From Pseudomonas chlororaphis (GTDB lineage Bacteria; Pseudomonadota; Gammaproteobacteria; Pseudomonadales; Pseudomonadaceae): a stretch of 64,000 nt of DNA. The stretch spans positions 68,563 through 132,562 of the forward strand of contig NZ_MOAL01000006.1 in the NCBI RefSeq assembly GCF_003731765.1, in the 5' to 3' direction. Under the pieces are notes generated by a model, which saw only the letters and a program-made list of their open reading frames with translations, was not told where the DNA came from and did no database searches. Shown here one piece after another: positions 1 to 10,371 of this stretch (the stretch's first letter is position 1; each line of letters begins with the position of its first letter). Both the position numbers and the translations under genes were made by a program.

Positions 1-1335
1 CACTTCGACGATCAGGATGTCTGGACCCTGTTCCATTCCTATGCCTTCGATTTCTCGGTGTGGGAAATCTTCGGCGCCCTGTTGCACGGCGGGCGCCTGG
101 TGATCGTGCCCCAGGAGACCAGCCGGTCCCCAGAAGACTTCCACCGCCTGCTTTGCGAGGAGCGGGTAACGGTGTTGAACCAGACACCGTCGGCGTTCAA
201 GCCGTTGATGGCGGTGGCCTGCGCTGGATCGCAAGCCAACCACTTGCGTTACGTGGTGTTTGGCGGCGAGGCCCTGGAGGTCAAGGCGCTGAAACCCTGG
301 TTCGAGCGCTTTGGCGACAGCGTGCCTCAACTGGTGAATATGTACGGCATCACCGAAACCACGGTGCACGTGACTTACCGTCCGCTGTCCCTGGCCGACT
401 TGAATCTGAATGCCAGCAGTCCGATTGGCGAGCCGATCCCGGACCTGTCCTGGTACCTGCTGGACAGCGACCTCAACCCGGTGCCCCGTGGTTGTGTGGG
501 CGAGTTGTACATCGGTCGCGAAGGCTTGGCGCGGGGCTATTTGAACCGCAGCGACTTGAGCGCCACACGCTTTGTGCCGGACCCCTTCGATGACCAGGGT
601 GGCCGTTTGTACCGCACGGGCGACCTGGCCCGTTATCACGCCGATGGGCTGATCGAGTACATCGGGCGTATTGACCAGCAGGTAAAGATTCGCGGTTTCC
701 GTATCGAGCTGGGTGAAATCGAAGCGCGTTTGCTGGCGCAACCCGAGGTCCGAGAAGTGGCGGTGCTGGCCCAGGATGGCGCCAGTGGTCCGCAGTTGGT
801 GGCGTACCTGGTGGCCAGCCAGGGCGCGGTGCCGGCTGAGGATCAAGCGGCCTTGCGTACCACGATTAAAGAGGGCCTGAAGGAGCATCTTCCGGACTAT
901 ATGGTGCCGGCCCATGTGTTGTTCCTTGAGCAATTGCCCCTGACCGCCAATGGCAAGCTGGACCGCAAGGCCTTGCCGGCAGCGGATGCGAGTCTCTTGC
1001 AGCGTGCCTTCGTGGCCCCTCAAAGCCCACTGCAACAGCAGGTGGCGGCGATCTGGCAAGAGGTCCTGCAGGTGGAGCGAGTGGGGCTGGACGACAACTT
1101 CTTCGAACTGGGTGGCCACTCTTTGCTGGCGACCCAGGTCACGGTGCGCATGCGTGAGCAGCTCAACCTCGAAGTGCCCCTCAAGAGCTTGTTTACCACC
1201 GCCGACCTGGGCGCCTTTTGTGAGTCCTTTGCCGAAGCGCAAAACGATTCCCAGGCGATTCAAGACACATTGGCTAAATCCTTGGAGGCCCTCAGACGTC
1301 TATCTGCTGATGATCTTGAAAATCTGATCTCCTAG
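1..1335 (+). CDS. Pyoverdine non-ribosomal peptide synthetase, C-terminal A-T part (5' truncated by window)
   Basis: The frame is open from the first base, so only the last 444 residues of a large synthetase are present. They hold the second half of an adenylation domain (from the A4 core onward, including GELYIGREGLARGYLNR, YRTGDLAR and NGKLDRKAL) and a thiolation domain whose DNFFELGGHS motif puts the phosphopantetheine Ser near residue 374. There is no epimerase or thioesterase after it, so the chain passes to the next protein. By alignment with GrsA the specificity pocket reads D-F-W-N-V-G-M-V-H-(K), a threonine code. The gene ends 14 nt before pvdD and is surely co-transcribed with it. 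It corresponds to a PvdI/PvdJ-type internal pyoverdine synthetase. The visible A domain is almost identical in DNA to the first A domain of pvdD. Confidence 0.93.
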   Translation, partial: HFDDQDVWTLFHSYAFDFSVWEIFGALLHGGRLVIVPQETSRSPEDFHRLLCEERVTVLNQTPSAFKPLMAVACAGSQANHLRYVVFGGEALEVKALKPWFERFGDSVPQLVNMYGITETTVHVTYRPLSLADLNLNASSPIGEPIPDLSWYLLDSDLNPVPRGCVGELYIGREGLARGYLNRSDLSATRFVPDPFDDQGGRLYRTGDLARYHADGLIEYIGRIDQQVKIRGFRIELGEIEARLLAQPEVREVAVLAQDGASGPQLVAYLVASQGAVPAEDQAALRTTIKEGLKEHLPDYMVPAHVLFLEQLPLTANGKLDRKALPAADASLLQRAFVAPQSPLQQQVAAIWQEVLQVERVGLDDNFFELGGHSLLATQVTVRMREQLNLEVPLKSLFTTADLGAFCESFAEAQNDSQAIQDTLAKSLEALRRLSADDLENLIS

Positions 1336-1349
1336 TAGAGGATTGTGGT

Positions 1350-4300
1350 GTGCAGAAGTTAATTGAGTCGGTAGGAACGCTTTCTTCGAAAGAACGAAAA
1401 GCTCTGGCTGTCCTGCTTAAGCAGAGTGGAATCAATCTTTTCAGTGTTGCTCCGATCTTCAGACGCGATGCGTCAGAAGCGCTTTTGCTCTCCTATGCCC
1501 AGGAACGTCAATTGTTCCTGTGGCACTTGGATCCGGGAAGTTCGGCCTACCATATTTCCACTGCGCTACGCCTCCAGGGCGCCCTCGATCGGGGGGCTTT
1601 GCAACGCAGTTTCGAGACCTTGGTGGCTCGTCATGAGTCATTGCGGACCACCTTTGTCCAGGCGCCACAGCGTACGTTGCAGGTGATCCACGCCGAGGCG
1701 CCGCCGGTCATCTCCTGCGAAGACCTGGACCTGCCCGCAGGGGACAGAGACGTCGCTATCCAGGCTCGGGTGGCAGAGGAAATCCAGCAACCCTTTGATC
1801 TGCAAACCGGGCCTCTGCTACGTATCAAGCTATTGCAACTGGCCCCTGAGGAGCATGTGCTGGTGCTGGTCCAGCACCACATCGTTTCCGATGGCTGGTC
1901 CATGCAGGTGATGGTGGATGAGCTAGTGCAGCTTTACAGCGATTTCAGTGCGGGCCGGCAACCGAACCTGCCGGCCCTGTCGATTCAATACCCGGACTAT
2001 GCCATTTGGCAGCGCAGCTGGATGGAGGCGGGTGAGCGTGAACGCCAACTGGGTTATTGGCAGACACAATTGGCCGGGGATCCGCCGCTGTTAGAGTTGC
2101 CCCTGGATCGACCGCGCCCGGCGCAGCAGAGCTTTCGTGGCGCGCGCTTGGACCTGCCGCTGCCCGCGGCCCTGGCCCGGGACTTGAAAACACTGGCCAG
2201 GGACGAAGGCGCGACCCTGTTCATGCTGTTGCTGGCTTCGTTCCAGACCTTGCTGCACCGCTACAGCGGCCAGGCGGACATCCGTGTCGGGGTGCCGATC
2301 GCCAACCGCAATCGCGCAGAAACCGAAGGTTTGATCGGCTTCTTCGTCAACACCCAGGTGCTCAAGGCCGAGATCGATGGCCAGGCGACCTTTCGCCAGC
2401 TGTTGCAGCAGGTCAAGCAAGCGGCCCTGGGAGCCCAGGCCCACCAGGATCTGCCGTTCGAGCAATTGGTGGAGGCCTTGCAGCCAGGGCGTAGCTTGAG
2501 CCACAGCCCGTTGTTCCAGGTGCTGTTCAATCACCAGACGGTGGCTCGTCAGGGCACCCAGGCCCGACAGTTGCCGGGGCTGGTCATCGAGGGGCTCGGC
2601 TCGGTGGCGCAGACTGCGCAGTTCGATCTGACTCTGGATACCCATGAAGCGGCCGATGGCATCTGGGCTTCCCTGACGTATGCCAGCGATCTGTTTGATG
2701 CGGCGACTGTGGAGCGCATGGCTAGGCATTGGCGTAATTTGTTGCAGGGCATCGTCGCCGACCCGTCCCAGCGCATCAGTCAGCTGCCGTTGCAGGGCCG
2801 GGAGGAACAGGCCGCAATCGTGCAGGACTGGAACCGTCACCAGACGCGCTTTAGCCATGAGCAGGTGCTGCACCAACTGATCGAAGCTCAGGCCGCCCGG
2901 GTCCCGGAAGCCGTGGCGCTGAGCCTGGGAAGCGCGCAACTGACCTACGCCCAGCTCAACACCCGGGCCAATCGCCTGGCTCATCGTTTGATTGCCCAAG
3001 GCGTGGGCTCGGAAGTGCGGGTCGGTTTGGCCGCCGAGCGCTCCCTGGAGATGCTGGTGGGGTTGCTGGCGATCCTCAAGGCCGGCGGCGCCTATGTGCC
3101 GCTGGACCCGAGCTACCCCGAGGAGCGTTTGAGCTACATGATCGAGGACAGTGGCATCGGCCTGCTGCTGGTTCAGCCGCACCTGCTGGACCGACTTCCG
3201 GTGCCGGAACATGTCGCTTCTGTCCTGCTTGAAACTGATGAATCCTCGGACGCGGTCGAGAACCCGAATGTGTCGGTGGATCCGGCGAACCTGGCGTATG
3301 TGATTTACACCTCCGGTTCCACCGGCAAGCCCAAGGGCGCATTGCTGGCGCATCAGAATGTGGTGCGTCTGTTTGATGCCACCGAGTCCTGGTTCCACTT
3401 CGACGACCAGGATGTCTGGACCCTGTTCCACTCCTATGCCTTCGATTTCTCGGTGTGGGAAATCTTTGGCGCCCTGTTGCACGGCGGGCGCCTGGTGATC
3501 GTGCCCCAGGAGACCAGCCGCTCCCCAGAAGACTTCCACCGCTTGCTTTGCGAGGAGCGGGTAACGGTGTTGAACCAGACACCGTCGGCGTTCAAGCCGT
3601 TGATGGCGGTGGCCTGCGCTGGATCGCAAGCCAACCACTTGCGTTACGTGGTGTTTGGCGGCGAGGCCCTGGAGGTCAAGGCGCTGAAACCCTGGTTCGA
3701 GCGCTTTGGCGACAGCGCGCCTCAGTTGGTGAATATGTACGGCATCACCGAAACCACGGTGCACGTGACCTACCGTCCGCTGTCCCTGGCCGACTTGCAA
3801 CTGAGTGCCAGCAGCCCGATTGGCGAGCCGATCCCGGACCTGTCCTGGTACCTGCTGGACAGCGACCTCAACCCGGTGCCCCGTGGTTGTGTGGGCGAGT
3901 TGTACATCGGTCGCGAAGGCTTGGCGCGGGGCTATTTGAACCGCAGCGACTTGAGTGCCACACGCTTTGTGCCGGACCCCTTCGATGACCAGGGTGGCCG
4001 TTTGTACCGCACGGGCGACCTGGCCCGTTATCACGCCGATGGGCTGATCGAGTACATCGGGCGTATCGACCAGCAGGTAAAGATTCGCGGTTTCCGTATC
4101 GAGCTGGGTGAAATCGAAGCGCGTTTGCTGGCGCAACCCGAGGTACGAGAAGTGGCGGTGCTGGCCCAGGATGGCGCCAGTGGTCCGCAGTTAGTGGCGT
4201 ACCTGGTGGCCAGCCAGGGCGCGGTGCCGGCTGAGGATCAAGCCGCCTTGCGTGCCACGATCAAAGAGGGCCTGAAGGAGCACCTGCCGGACTACATGGT

Positions 4301-7300
4301 CCCGGCCCATGTGTTGTTCCTTGAGCAACTGCCCTTGACCGCCAATGGCAAGTTGGACCGCAAGGCCTTGCCGGCGGCTGACGCGAGCTTGCTGCAACAC
4401 AGTTTTGTGGCCCCACAGAGTCCGTTGGAGCAGCAGATCGCGGCGATCTGGCAAGAGGTCCTGCAACTGGAACAAGTGGGCCTGACTGACAATTTCTTCG
4501 AGTTGGGGGGGGACTCCATCGTCTCGATCCAAGTGGTGGGCCGGGCTCGCCAGGCGGGAATCCGTTTTACGCCCAAGGATCTGTTCCAGCACCAGACGGT
4601 ACAAGGCTTGGCCACGGTGGCCCAGGCCCTGGATGAGGTGCCGAGCATCGATCAGGGACCGGTGCGCGGCGCCTTGCCTTTGCTGCCGGTGCAGCAGTGG
4701 TTTTTCCAACAGCCGGTGCCCGAGCGCCAGCAGTGGAACCAATCGGTGATGCTCACGTTGCAAACCCCGTTGGGGGGCGCCCAGGTGGAGCAAGCCTTGC
4801 GTATTCTGGTTGGCCATCACGACGCGCTGCGCCTGGCGTTTATCGAAGGCCCTTCGGGCTGGCGGGCTGAGCACCGTGACCTTGAGGAGATGGACCGACT
4901 GTGGCGCGATGCCCCTCTGCTTTGGTCCGCAACCCTGGAGTCTCCGGCTGAACTGGAAGCGTTGGGTAACAAGGCCCAGGCCAGCCTCGATCTGGGCAGT
5001 GGGCAATTGCTGCGGGCGGTCTTGGTCAACCTGGCGGATGGCAGCCAACGGCTGTTGCTGGCTATCCACCACCTGGTGGTGGATGGGGTGTCCTGGCGCA
5101 TTCTTCTGGAGGACTTGCAAAGCGTCTTGCAGCAGTTGCTGCAGCAGCAACCGGTGAGCCTGCCGGTCAAGACCAGTGCCTTGCAGGCCTGGGGCGAGCG
5201 CTTGCAAGCCCACGCCGGCAGCGCTGCGATGGCTGAAGAATTGGGTTATTGGCAGCAGCAACTGCAGGATGTGGCCCTGGATATTCCCTGCGACCAGCCT
5301 CAGGGTGGCCAGCAGAATCGTCATGCCCACACGGTTTACACCACCCTGGGTGCGGACCTGACCCGGCAATTGCTGCAACAGGCCCCGGCGGCCTACCGGA
5401 CCCAGGTCAACGATTTGCTGTTGGCGGCTTTTGCCCGGGTTATCGGGCGCTGGACCGGGCACGCCAATACCTTGATCCAGCTTGAAGGCCACGGCCGTGA
5501 AGAGCTGTTCGACGATCTGGACCTGACTCGCAGTGTGGGGTGGTTCACCAGTATTTTCCCGCTCAAGCTGAGTGCCGCCACCGACCTGGACGCCAGTATC
5601 AAGCGGGTCAAGGAGCAGCTGCGGGCCATCCCCAACAAAGGCATCGGCTTCGCCCTCCTGCGTTATCTGGGGCCGCCAGCCGTGCAGCAGACCCTGGCAG
5701 CCTTGGCGATTCCGCGCATCACCTTCAACTACCTGGGCCAGTTCGATGGCAGCTTTGCCACCCAGCAAGAGGCGCTGTTCGTGCCCAGCGGTGAGCCCAA
5801 GGGACTGGAGCAGAGCCTGGACGCGCCGTTGGGCAACTGGCTGTCGATCAATGGCCAGGTGTATGGCGGCGAATTGAGCCTGGGCTGGACCTTCAGTCGC
5901 GAGCGTTATCAGCCAGCGACCATCCAGCGCCTGGCTGACGATTATGCCGAGGAGCTGCGCCAACTGATCGAGCATTGCTGCCAGCCTCGCACGTGCGGCC
6001 TGACTCCGTCGGACTTCCCCCTGGCTCAGTTGACCCAGGCTCAGCTCGACGCACTGCCTGTGGACCCGCGCCAGGTAGAGGACCTCTATCCGCTGTCGCC
6101 CATGCAGCAAGGCATGCTCTTTCACTCCCTGTACAACCAGGGCTCAGGTGAGTACATCAACCAATTGCAGGTGGACGTGGAAGGGCTTGAGGTCGAACGA
6201 TTCCGCCAGGCCTGGCAGGCGTGCATCGACGGCCATGACATTCTGCGCAGTGGGTTCCTCTGGCAGGGTGAGCTGGAACACCCGCTGCAAGTGGTACAGC
6301 GCCAGGCGACATTGCCCTGGGTATTACACGATTGGCGTGATCGCCCGCACACGCCTGAGGACCTGCAGGCCTTGGCCGATGCCGAACGCCAGGCGCCGTT
6401 CGACCTTGTCCAGTCGCCGTTGTTGCGTCTGGTGCTGGTGCGCACAGGGGAGCGGCGTCACAGCCTGATCTACACCAGCCACCACATCCTGATGGACGGC
6501 TGGAGTAACTCCCAATTGTTGGGGGAGGTGTTGCAACGTTACCGAGGCCAGTCGCTGACCAAGCAGCCGGGTCGCTACCGCGACTACATTGCCTGGCTGC
6601 AACGCCAGGACCAGCAAGCCAGTGAGGACTTCTGGAAAACCCAACTCAACCCTCTGCATGAACCCACCTTGCTGGCTCAGGCCACCCTGCGTGACAAGGC
6701 CCAGGCCGAAGTGGGTGGGCAGGGGATCCATCAGCAGTGGCTGGACGCCGAATCCACCACGGCGCTCGGTGAGTTCGCCCGACAGCACAAGGTCACCGTC
6801 AATACCCTGGTCCAGGCGGCCTGGCTGTTGCTGTTGCAGCGTTACAGTGGGCAGGATTGCGTGGTCTTCGGTGCGACCGTTGCCGGGCGTCCCGCTGACC
6901 TGCCAGGGGTGGAGCAGCAGATCGGTCTGTTTATCAACACCTTGCCGGTGATCGCCAGTCCGCGTCCCGAGCAGTCTCTGGTGCCGTGGCTGCAAAGCCT
7001 GCAGGCGCAGAACCTGGCATTGCGTGAGTTCGAACACACGCCATTGTTCGATATCCAGCGCTGGGCCGGGCGCTCCGGCGAGGCGCTGTTCGACACCTTG
7101 CTGGTGTTCGAGAACTACCCGATCTCCCAAGCCCTTGAACAGGGTGCTTCCCAAGACCTGCGCTTCGACCTGCCCGAGAGTCGTGAACAGACTAACTACC
7201 CACTGTCCATCGCCGTGGGGCTGGAAGCTCGGCTGTTCCTGCAGATGGGGTATGACCGGAGCCACTTCGATACCGCCACCATCGAGCGCCTGAGCCGTCA

Positions 7301-10097
7301 TTTCATTGGCCTGTTGCAGCAGTTGCCGGCCAGCTCGGCCAACACTCGACTGGGCAGCCTGGAACTGTCTGACGCCATGCCGCGTGCTGCCGTGCCTGCT
7401 GCGCCACGTTATTCGACGGATCTTTGCGTGCATCAGTTGATTGCCGCCCAGGCCCGGGCCACTCCGGAGGCTACGGCACTGATTTTTGGCGATCGGCAAC
7501 TGAGCTACCGCGAGTTGGATGGAAGGGCCAATCACCTGGCCCAAACCCTGGTTGCTGCTGGTGTCGGGCCTGAAGTGCTGGTGGCTATCGCCGCCCAACG
7601 AGGCTTGGAAATGCTCGTGGGGCTGCTGGCAATCCTCAAGGCCGGAGGCGCCTATGTGCCGCTCGACCCGCAGTATCCGTCCGAGCGTCTGGCTTACATG
7701 CTCCAGGACAGCGGTGCCGGCTTGCTGCTGACCCAAGCCTCGTTGTTACCCGACTTGAGCGTGCCCGAGGGCCTGCGCACTTTGCTGCTGGAGCCTGTCA
7801 CTGAACACGATCCGTTGCTGGACCACGCGCCGCAGGTGGCCTTGGCCCCACAAAGCCTGGCGTATGTGATTTACACCTCAGGTTCCACCGGACAGCCCAA
7901 AGGCGTCGCCGTGGCCCACGGGCCGCTGGCCATGCATTGCCTGTCCACCGGTGAGCGTTATGGCATGAGCGCGGCGGATCGTGAGTTGCACTTCCTTTCG
8001 TTCGCTTTTGACGGTGCCCACGAGCGTTGGCTGACCAGCCTAGTGATGGGCGGCAGCCTGTTGTTGCGTGACGACAGTCTATGGCTCCCCGAACGGACCT
8101 ATGAGGAAATTCGTCGGCATGGGGTCAGCATGGCCGGGTTCCCTCCGGCCTATCTGCAGCAACTGGCCGAACATGCCGAGCGGGTGGGTAATCCGCCGCC
8201 AGTACGCCTCTACAGTTATGGCGGCGACGCTATGCCCAGTGCCAGTTTCGATAAGATCCAGCGCGCCCTGCGGCCACAGTTCATGATCAACGGCTATGGC
8301 CCCACGGAAACCGTGGTCACGCCCCTGGTGTGGAAAACCCAGGCCGCGGATCGCTGTACCACGGCATATGCGCCCATCGGTACCTGTGTCGGTGATCGTC
8401 AGGCCTATGTGCTGGATGCCAGTCTGAGCCGCTTGCCGAGCGGTGTTTCCGGCGAGTTGTACCTGGGGGGCGTCGGCCTAGCTCGGGGTTACCTGAACCG
8501 TGCGGCGGCGACTGCCGAGCGCTTTGTGCCCGATCCCTTCACCTCAGGCGGTGGTCGCTTGTATCGCACGGGCGATTTGGTGCGTGAGGATGAGCACGAG
8601 GTTTATGAGTACCTGGGGCGCATCGACAACCAGGTAAAAATTCGCGGCTTCCGTATCGAACTGGGAGAGGTGGAGGCGTGTCTGTTGCAAGCCCCCGACG
8701 TACGTGAGGCCGTGGTCCTGGCGCAGCCGGGGCACAGCGGCTTGCAATTGGTGGCCTATGTGGTGCCTGGGGCCTCAAGTGCGGGGAGCGAGGCGGTTGC
8801 CGAAGACCTGTACAAGGTGCGCCTGAGCGAGCACCTGCGGGCTTCGCTACCGGCCTATATGGTGCCGGCGCGTCTGCTGGTGCTGGAACGCCTGCCGCTG
8901 TTGCCCAATGGCAAGCTGGACCGCAAGGCACTGCCGGCGGCGGACGTGGGGGGCCAACAGCAGTATGTGGCGCCCCAGGGCGAACTGGAGCAGCAGGTGG
9001 CGGCGATCTGGGCACAGGTGTTGAAGCTGGAGCGGGTGGGCCGCGAGGATAATTTCTTCGAACTCGGCGGACACTCCTTGTCAGTGATCATGGTGGTGGC
9101 GCAGATCAAAAGCCGCCTAGGCCTCGAAGTCGGGGTGCATGAGGTCATGTACCAACCTTGCCTGGCGCAGTTCTGCGCGGCTCTGGAACAGAGCGCCGGG
9201 ATCAAGTCCCTGGTGGTGCAATTGGGGCAGGGTCCGCAGGACGCCGGCTCGTTGTTCTGCATCCACCCCGGCAGCGGCTCGGCTTATGCCTACTTCCCGC
9301 TGGCCATGGCCTTGCGCGACCTGGTAACGGTTCAAGGGTTGATGTTCCGTGACTACATCCACGCCGATGCCGGTGAGCAGAGCTGGGACGAGATGGTCAA
9401 TGAATACACCGAGCAGATTCGCCGATGCCAGCCCGAGGGGCCTTATCGTTTGCTGGGTTGGTCCCTGGGCGGCACCATCGCTCAGAGCGTGGCCAGTCGT
9501 CTGGAGGCCCAGGGTGCCGAGGTCAGCTTCCTAGGGTTGTTGGACCCGACGCCGCCGGACATTGCATTTGTCGAAGCTCCGGCCAGTGCAGCGGTGCAGG
9601 AGGTGCTGAGCGAAGGGCATTCCCTTGAGAAGATGCTCAAGTATTTCCGGGTGTTCTTCCCTCAGTACACGGATGCGGCCGACGCCTATATGGAGGCCAA
9701 CGCAGCCTGCCTGGACGCAGACTTTAGCCGCAGTGCATTCATCGGTTGGGCGGCCGAAGTGACCGGTCATGAGTTGGCGGCCATCGAGGAGTTGATGGCC
9801 AATACCGAGGTCGAGGACGAGGTCAGTGTGGCGCGCAATATCTTTGTACGCCTGGGTCGGATGCTGCGCGAGTTCAACTATCCGTCGTTGCATGTGCCGG
9901 CCTCTTGCTGGTGGCCGACCCTGGAAGCCTCCATGGCTGATGTGGCGAAAATGGAACAAACCCTGCGTCGTTATAGCCGTAGCGGTGAGTTGAAGTGTTC
10001 GGTGCTGGTACAAAGCGACCATAACAAGTTGGCATTTGCCCCTGACTTCATTCTGTCGCTGCGAGCTCACTTGGGGGCTGACATACAAGCAGGCTGA
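1350..10097 (+). CDS. pvdD: Terminal pyoverdine peptide synthetase PvdD, C-A-T-E-C-A-T-TE
   Basis: Cytoplasmic assembly-line enzyme of 2915 residues that adds the last two residues of the pyoverdine peptide and releases it. Domains in order: condensation 1 (about 45-480, HHIVSDGW), adenylation 1 (about 510-1000), thiolation 1 (Ser about 1056 in ELGGDS), epimerisation (about 1110-1550, HHLVVDGV), condensation 2 (about 1580-2010, SPMQQGMLFHS, HHILMDGW, the type that accepts a D-residue), adenylation 2 (about 2030-2525), thiolation 2 (Ser about 2576) and thioesterase (about 2620-2900, GWSLGG with Ser about 2705, later Asp in LLDPTPPD and His in SDHNKL). A1 has the threonine code D-F-W-N-V-G-M-V-H; with the epimerase this predicts a D-(allo-)Thr residue. 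A2 reads about D-G-E-G-S-G-G-V-T; the acidic residue at position 239 fits a basic or hydroxyornithine-like substrate. Start is taken as a GTG-type codon shortly after the previous stop. Confidence 0.93.
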   Translation: MQKLIESVGTLSSKERKALAVLLKQSGINLFSVAPIFRRDASEALLLSYAQERQLFLWHLDPGSSAYHISTALRLQGALDRGALQRSFETLVARHESLRTTFVQAPQRTLQVIHAEAPPVISCEDLDLPAGDRDVAIQARVAEEIQQPFDLQTGPLLRIKLLQLAPEEHVLVLVQHHIVSDGWSMQVMVDELVQLYSDFSAGRQPNLPALSIQYPDYAIWQRSWMEAGERERQLGYWQTQLAGDPPLLELPLDRPRPAQQSFRGARLDLPLPAALARDLKTLARDEGATLFMLLLASFQTLLHRYSGQADIRVGVPIANRNRAETEGLIGFFVNTQVLKAEIDGQATFRQLLQQVKQAALGAQAHQDLPFEQLVEALQPGRSLSHSPLFQVLFNHQTVARQGTQARQLPGLVIEGLGSVAQTAQFDLTLDTHEAADGIWASLTYASDLFDAATVERMARHWRNLLQGIVADPSQRISQLPLQGREEQAAIVQDWNRHQTRFSHEQVLHQLIEAQAARVPEAVALSLGSAQLTYAQLNTRANRLAHRLIAQGVGSEVRVGLAAERSLEMLVGLLAILKAGGAYVPLDPSYPEERLSYMIEDSGIGLLLVQPHLLDRLPVPEHVASVLLETDESSDAVENPNVSVDPANLAYVIYTSGSTGKPKGALLAHQNVVRLFDATESWFHFDDQDVWTLFHSYAFDFSVWEIFGALLHGGRLVIVPQETSRSPEDFHRLLCEERVTVLNQTPSAFKPLMAVACAGSQANHLRYVVFGGEALEVKALKPWFERFGDSAPQLVNMYGITETTVHVTYRPLSLADLQLSASSPIGEPIPDLSWYLLDSDLNPVPRGCVGELYIGREGLARGYLNRSDLSATRFVPDPFDDQGGRLYRTGDLARYHADGLIEYIGRIDQQVKIRGFRIELGEIEARLLAQPEVREVAVLAQDGASGPQLVAYLVASQGAVPAEDQAALRATIKEGLKEHLPDYMVPAHVLFLEQLPLTANGKLDRKALPAADASLLQHSFVAPQSPLEQQIAAIWQEVLQLEQVGLTDNFFELGGDSIVSIQVVGRARQAGIRFTPKDLFQHQTVQGLATVAQALDEVPSIDQGPVRGALPLLPVQQWFFQQPVPERQQWNQSVMLTLQTPLGGAQVEQALRILVGHHDALRLAFIEGPSGWRAEHRDLEEMDRLWRDAPLLWSATLESPAELEALGNKAQASLDLGSGQLLRAVLVNLADGSQRLLLAIHHLVVDGVSWRILLEDLQSVLQQLLQQQPVSLPVKTSALQAWGERLQAHAGSAAMAEELGYWQQQLQDVALDIPCDQPQGGQQNRHAHTVYTTLGADLTRQLLQQAPAAYRTQVNDLLLAAFARVIGRWTGHANTLIQLEGHGREELFDDLDLTRSVGWFTSIFPLKLSAATDLDASIKRVKEQLRAIPNKGIGFALLRYLGPPAVQQTLAALAIPRITFNYLGQFDGSFATQQEALFVPSGEPKGLEQSLDAPLGNWLSINGQVYGGELSLGWTFSRERYQPATIQRLADDYAEELRQLIEHCCQPRTCGLTPSDFPLAQLTQAQLDALPVDPRQVEDLYPLSPMQQGMLFHSLYNQGSGEYINQLQVDVEGLEVERFRQAWQACIDGHDILRSGFLWQGELEHPLQVVQRQATLPWVLHDWRDRPHTPEDLQALADAERQAPFDLVQSPLLRLVLVRTGERRHSLIYTSHHILMDGWSNSQLLGEVLQRYRGQSLTKQPGRYRDYIAWLQRQDQQASEDFWKTQLNPLHEPTLLAQATLRDKAQAEVGGQGIHQQWLDAESTTALGEFARQHKVTVNTLVQAAWLLLLQRYSGQDCVVFGATVAGRPADLPGVEQQIGLFINTLPVIASPRPEQSLVPWLQSLQAQNLALREFEHTPLFDIQRWAGRSGEALFDTLLVFENYPISQALEQGASQDLRFDLPESREQTNYPLSIAVGLEARLFLQMGYDRSHFDTATIERLSRHFIGLLQQLPASSANTRLGSLELSDAMPRAAVPAAPRYSTDLCVHQLIAAQARATPEATALIFGDRQLSYRELDGRANHLAQTLVAAGVGPEVLVAIAAQRGLEMLVGLLAILKAGGAYVPLDPQYPSERLAYMLQDSGAGLLLTQASLLPDLSVPEGLRTLLLEPVTEHDPLLDHAPQVALAPQSLAYVIYTSGSTGQPKGVAVAHGPLAMHCLSTGERYGMSAADRELHFLSFAFDGAHERWLTSLVMGGSLLLRDDSLWLPERTYEEIRRHGVSMAGFPPAYLQQLAEHAERVGNPPPVRLYSYGGDAMPSASFDKIQRALRPQFMINGYGPTETVVTPLVWKTQAADRCTTAYAPIGTCVGDRQAYVLDASLSRLPSGVSGELYLGGVGLARGYLNRAAATAERFVPDPFTSGGGRLYRTGDLVREDEHEVYEYLGRIDNQVKIRGFRIELGEVEACLLQAPDVREAVVLAQPGHSGLQLVAYVVPGASSAGSEAVAEDLYKVRLSEHLRASLPAYMVPARLLVLERLPLLPNGKLDRKALPAADVGGQQQYVAPQGELEQQVAAIWAQVLKLERVGREDNFFELGGHSLSVIMVVAQIKSRLGLEVGVHEVMYQPCLAQFCAALEQSAGIKSLVVQLGQGPQDAGSLFCIHPGSGSAYAYFPLAMALRDLVTVQGLMFRDYIHADAGEQSWDEMVNEYTEQIRRCQPEGPYRLLGWSLGGTIAQSVASRLEAQGAEVSFLGLLDPTPPDIAFVEAPASAAVQEVLSEGHSLEKMLKYFRVFFPQYTDAADAYMEANAACLDADFSRSAFIGWAAEVTGHELAAIEELMANTEVEDEVSVARNIFVRLGRMLREFNYPSLHVPASCWWPTLEASMADVAKMEQTLRRYSRSGELKCSVLVQSDHNKLAFAPDFILSLRAHLGADIQAG

Positions 10098-10120
10098 TGC
10101 TGTTCTGGTGCCGTTCAATA

Positions 10121-10155
10121 ACAGAGGCCGGGTGATCCCGGCCTCTGTTTTTTTT
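10121..10155 (+). terminator. Rho-independent terminator of pvdD
   Basis: A perfect 12-bp stem (10121-10132 with 10137-10148), tetraloop TGAT, followed directly by a run of T up to 10155. It lies 24 nt after the pvdD stop. Confidence 0.92.
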
Positions 10156-10371
10156 GTCGCTGATATTTTTGGAAGGGCGCACGACTGCAGGCCGAGCCTG
10201 ACTCAGCCCTGAGCGCCGAGACGCCGTAGCAAGCCATTGTGGCGGCGAGAGTGCGAGCAAGGGGGAGTGCTAGCTTCACAGTGGCTAGCCATGATGACGG
10301 GCTGATAGGGATGTTTGTCAGAGGTTCGCTGATCGTTCTTACCGCCCAGCCGAGGGCCGGGCGCAGAAACG
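10156..10371. other. Intergenic stretch between convergent pvdD and fpvA
   Basis: The 322-base gap between pvdD and fpvA holds a terminator on each side. The roughly 215 bases between them show no credible gene, promoter box or repeat that I could identify. Confidence 0.6.

Noticed and set aside
2091..4136. Long open frame on the minus strand inside pvdD (similar ones at 4191-6125, 28973-31567, 36494-37795, 43640-44989)
   Set aside because: These mirror the codon bias of high-GC genes on the opposite strand. They lack recognisable domains, and the plus-strand products are clear.
10156..10371. REP-like element in the pvdD-fpvA gap
   Set aside because: There is a faint similarity to Pseudomonas REP sequence (GGCGGCGAG...GCGAGCAAG), but no clear palindrome or second copy in the window.
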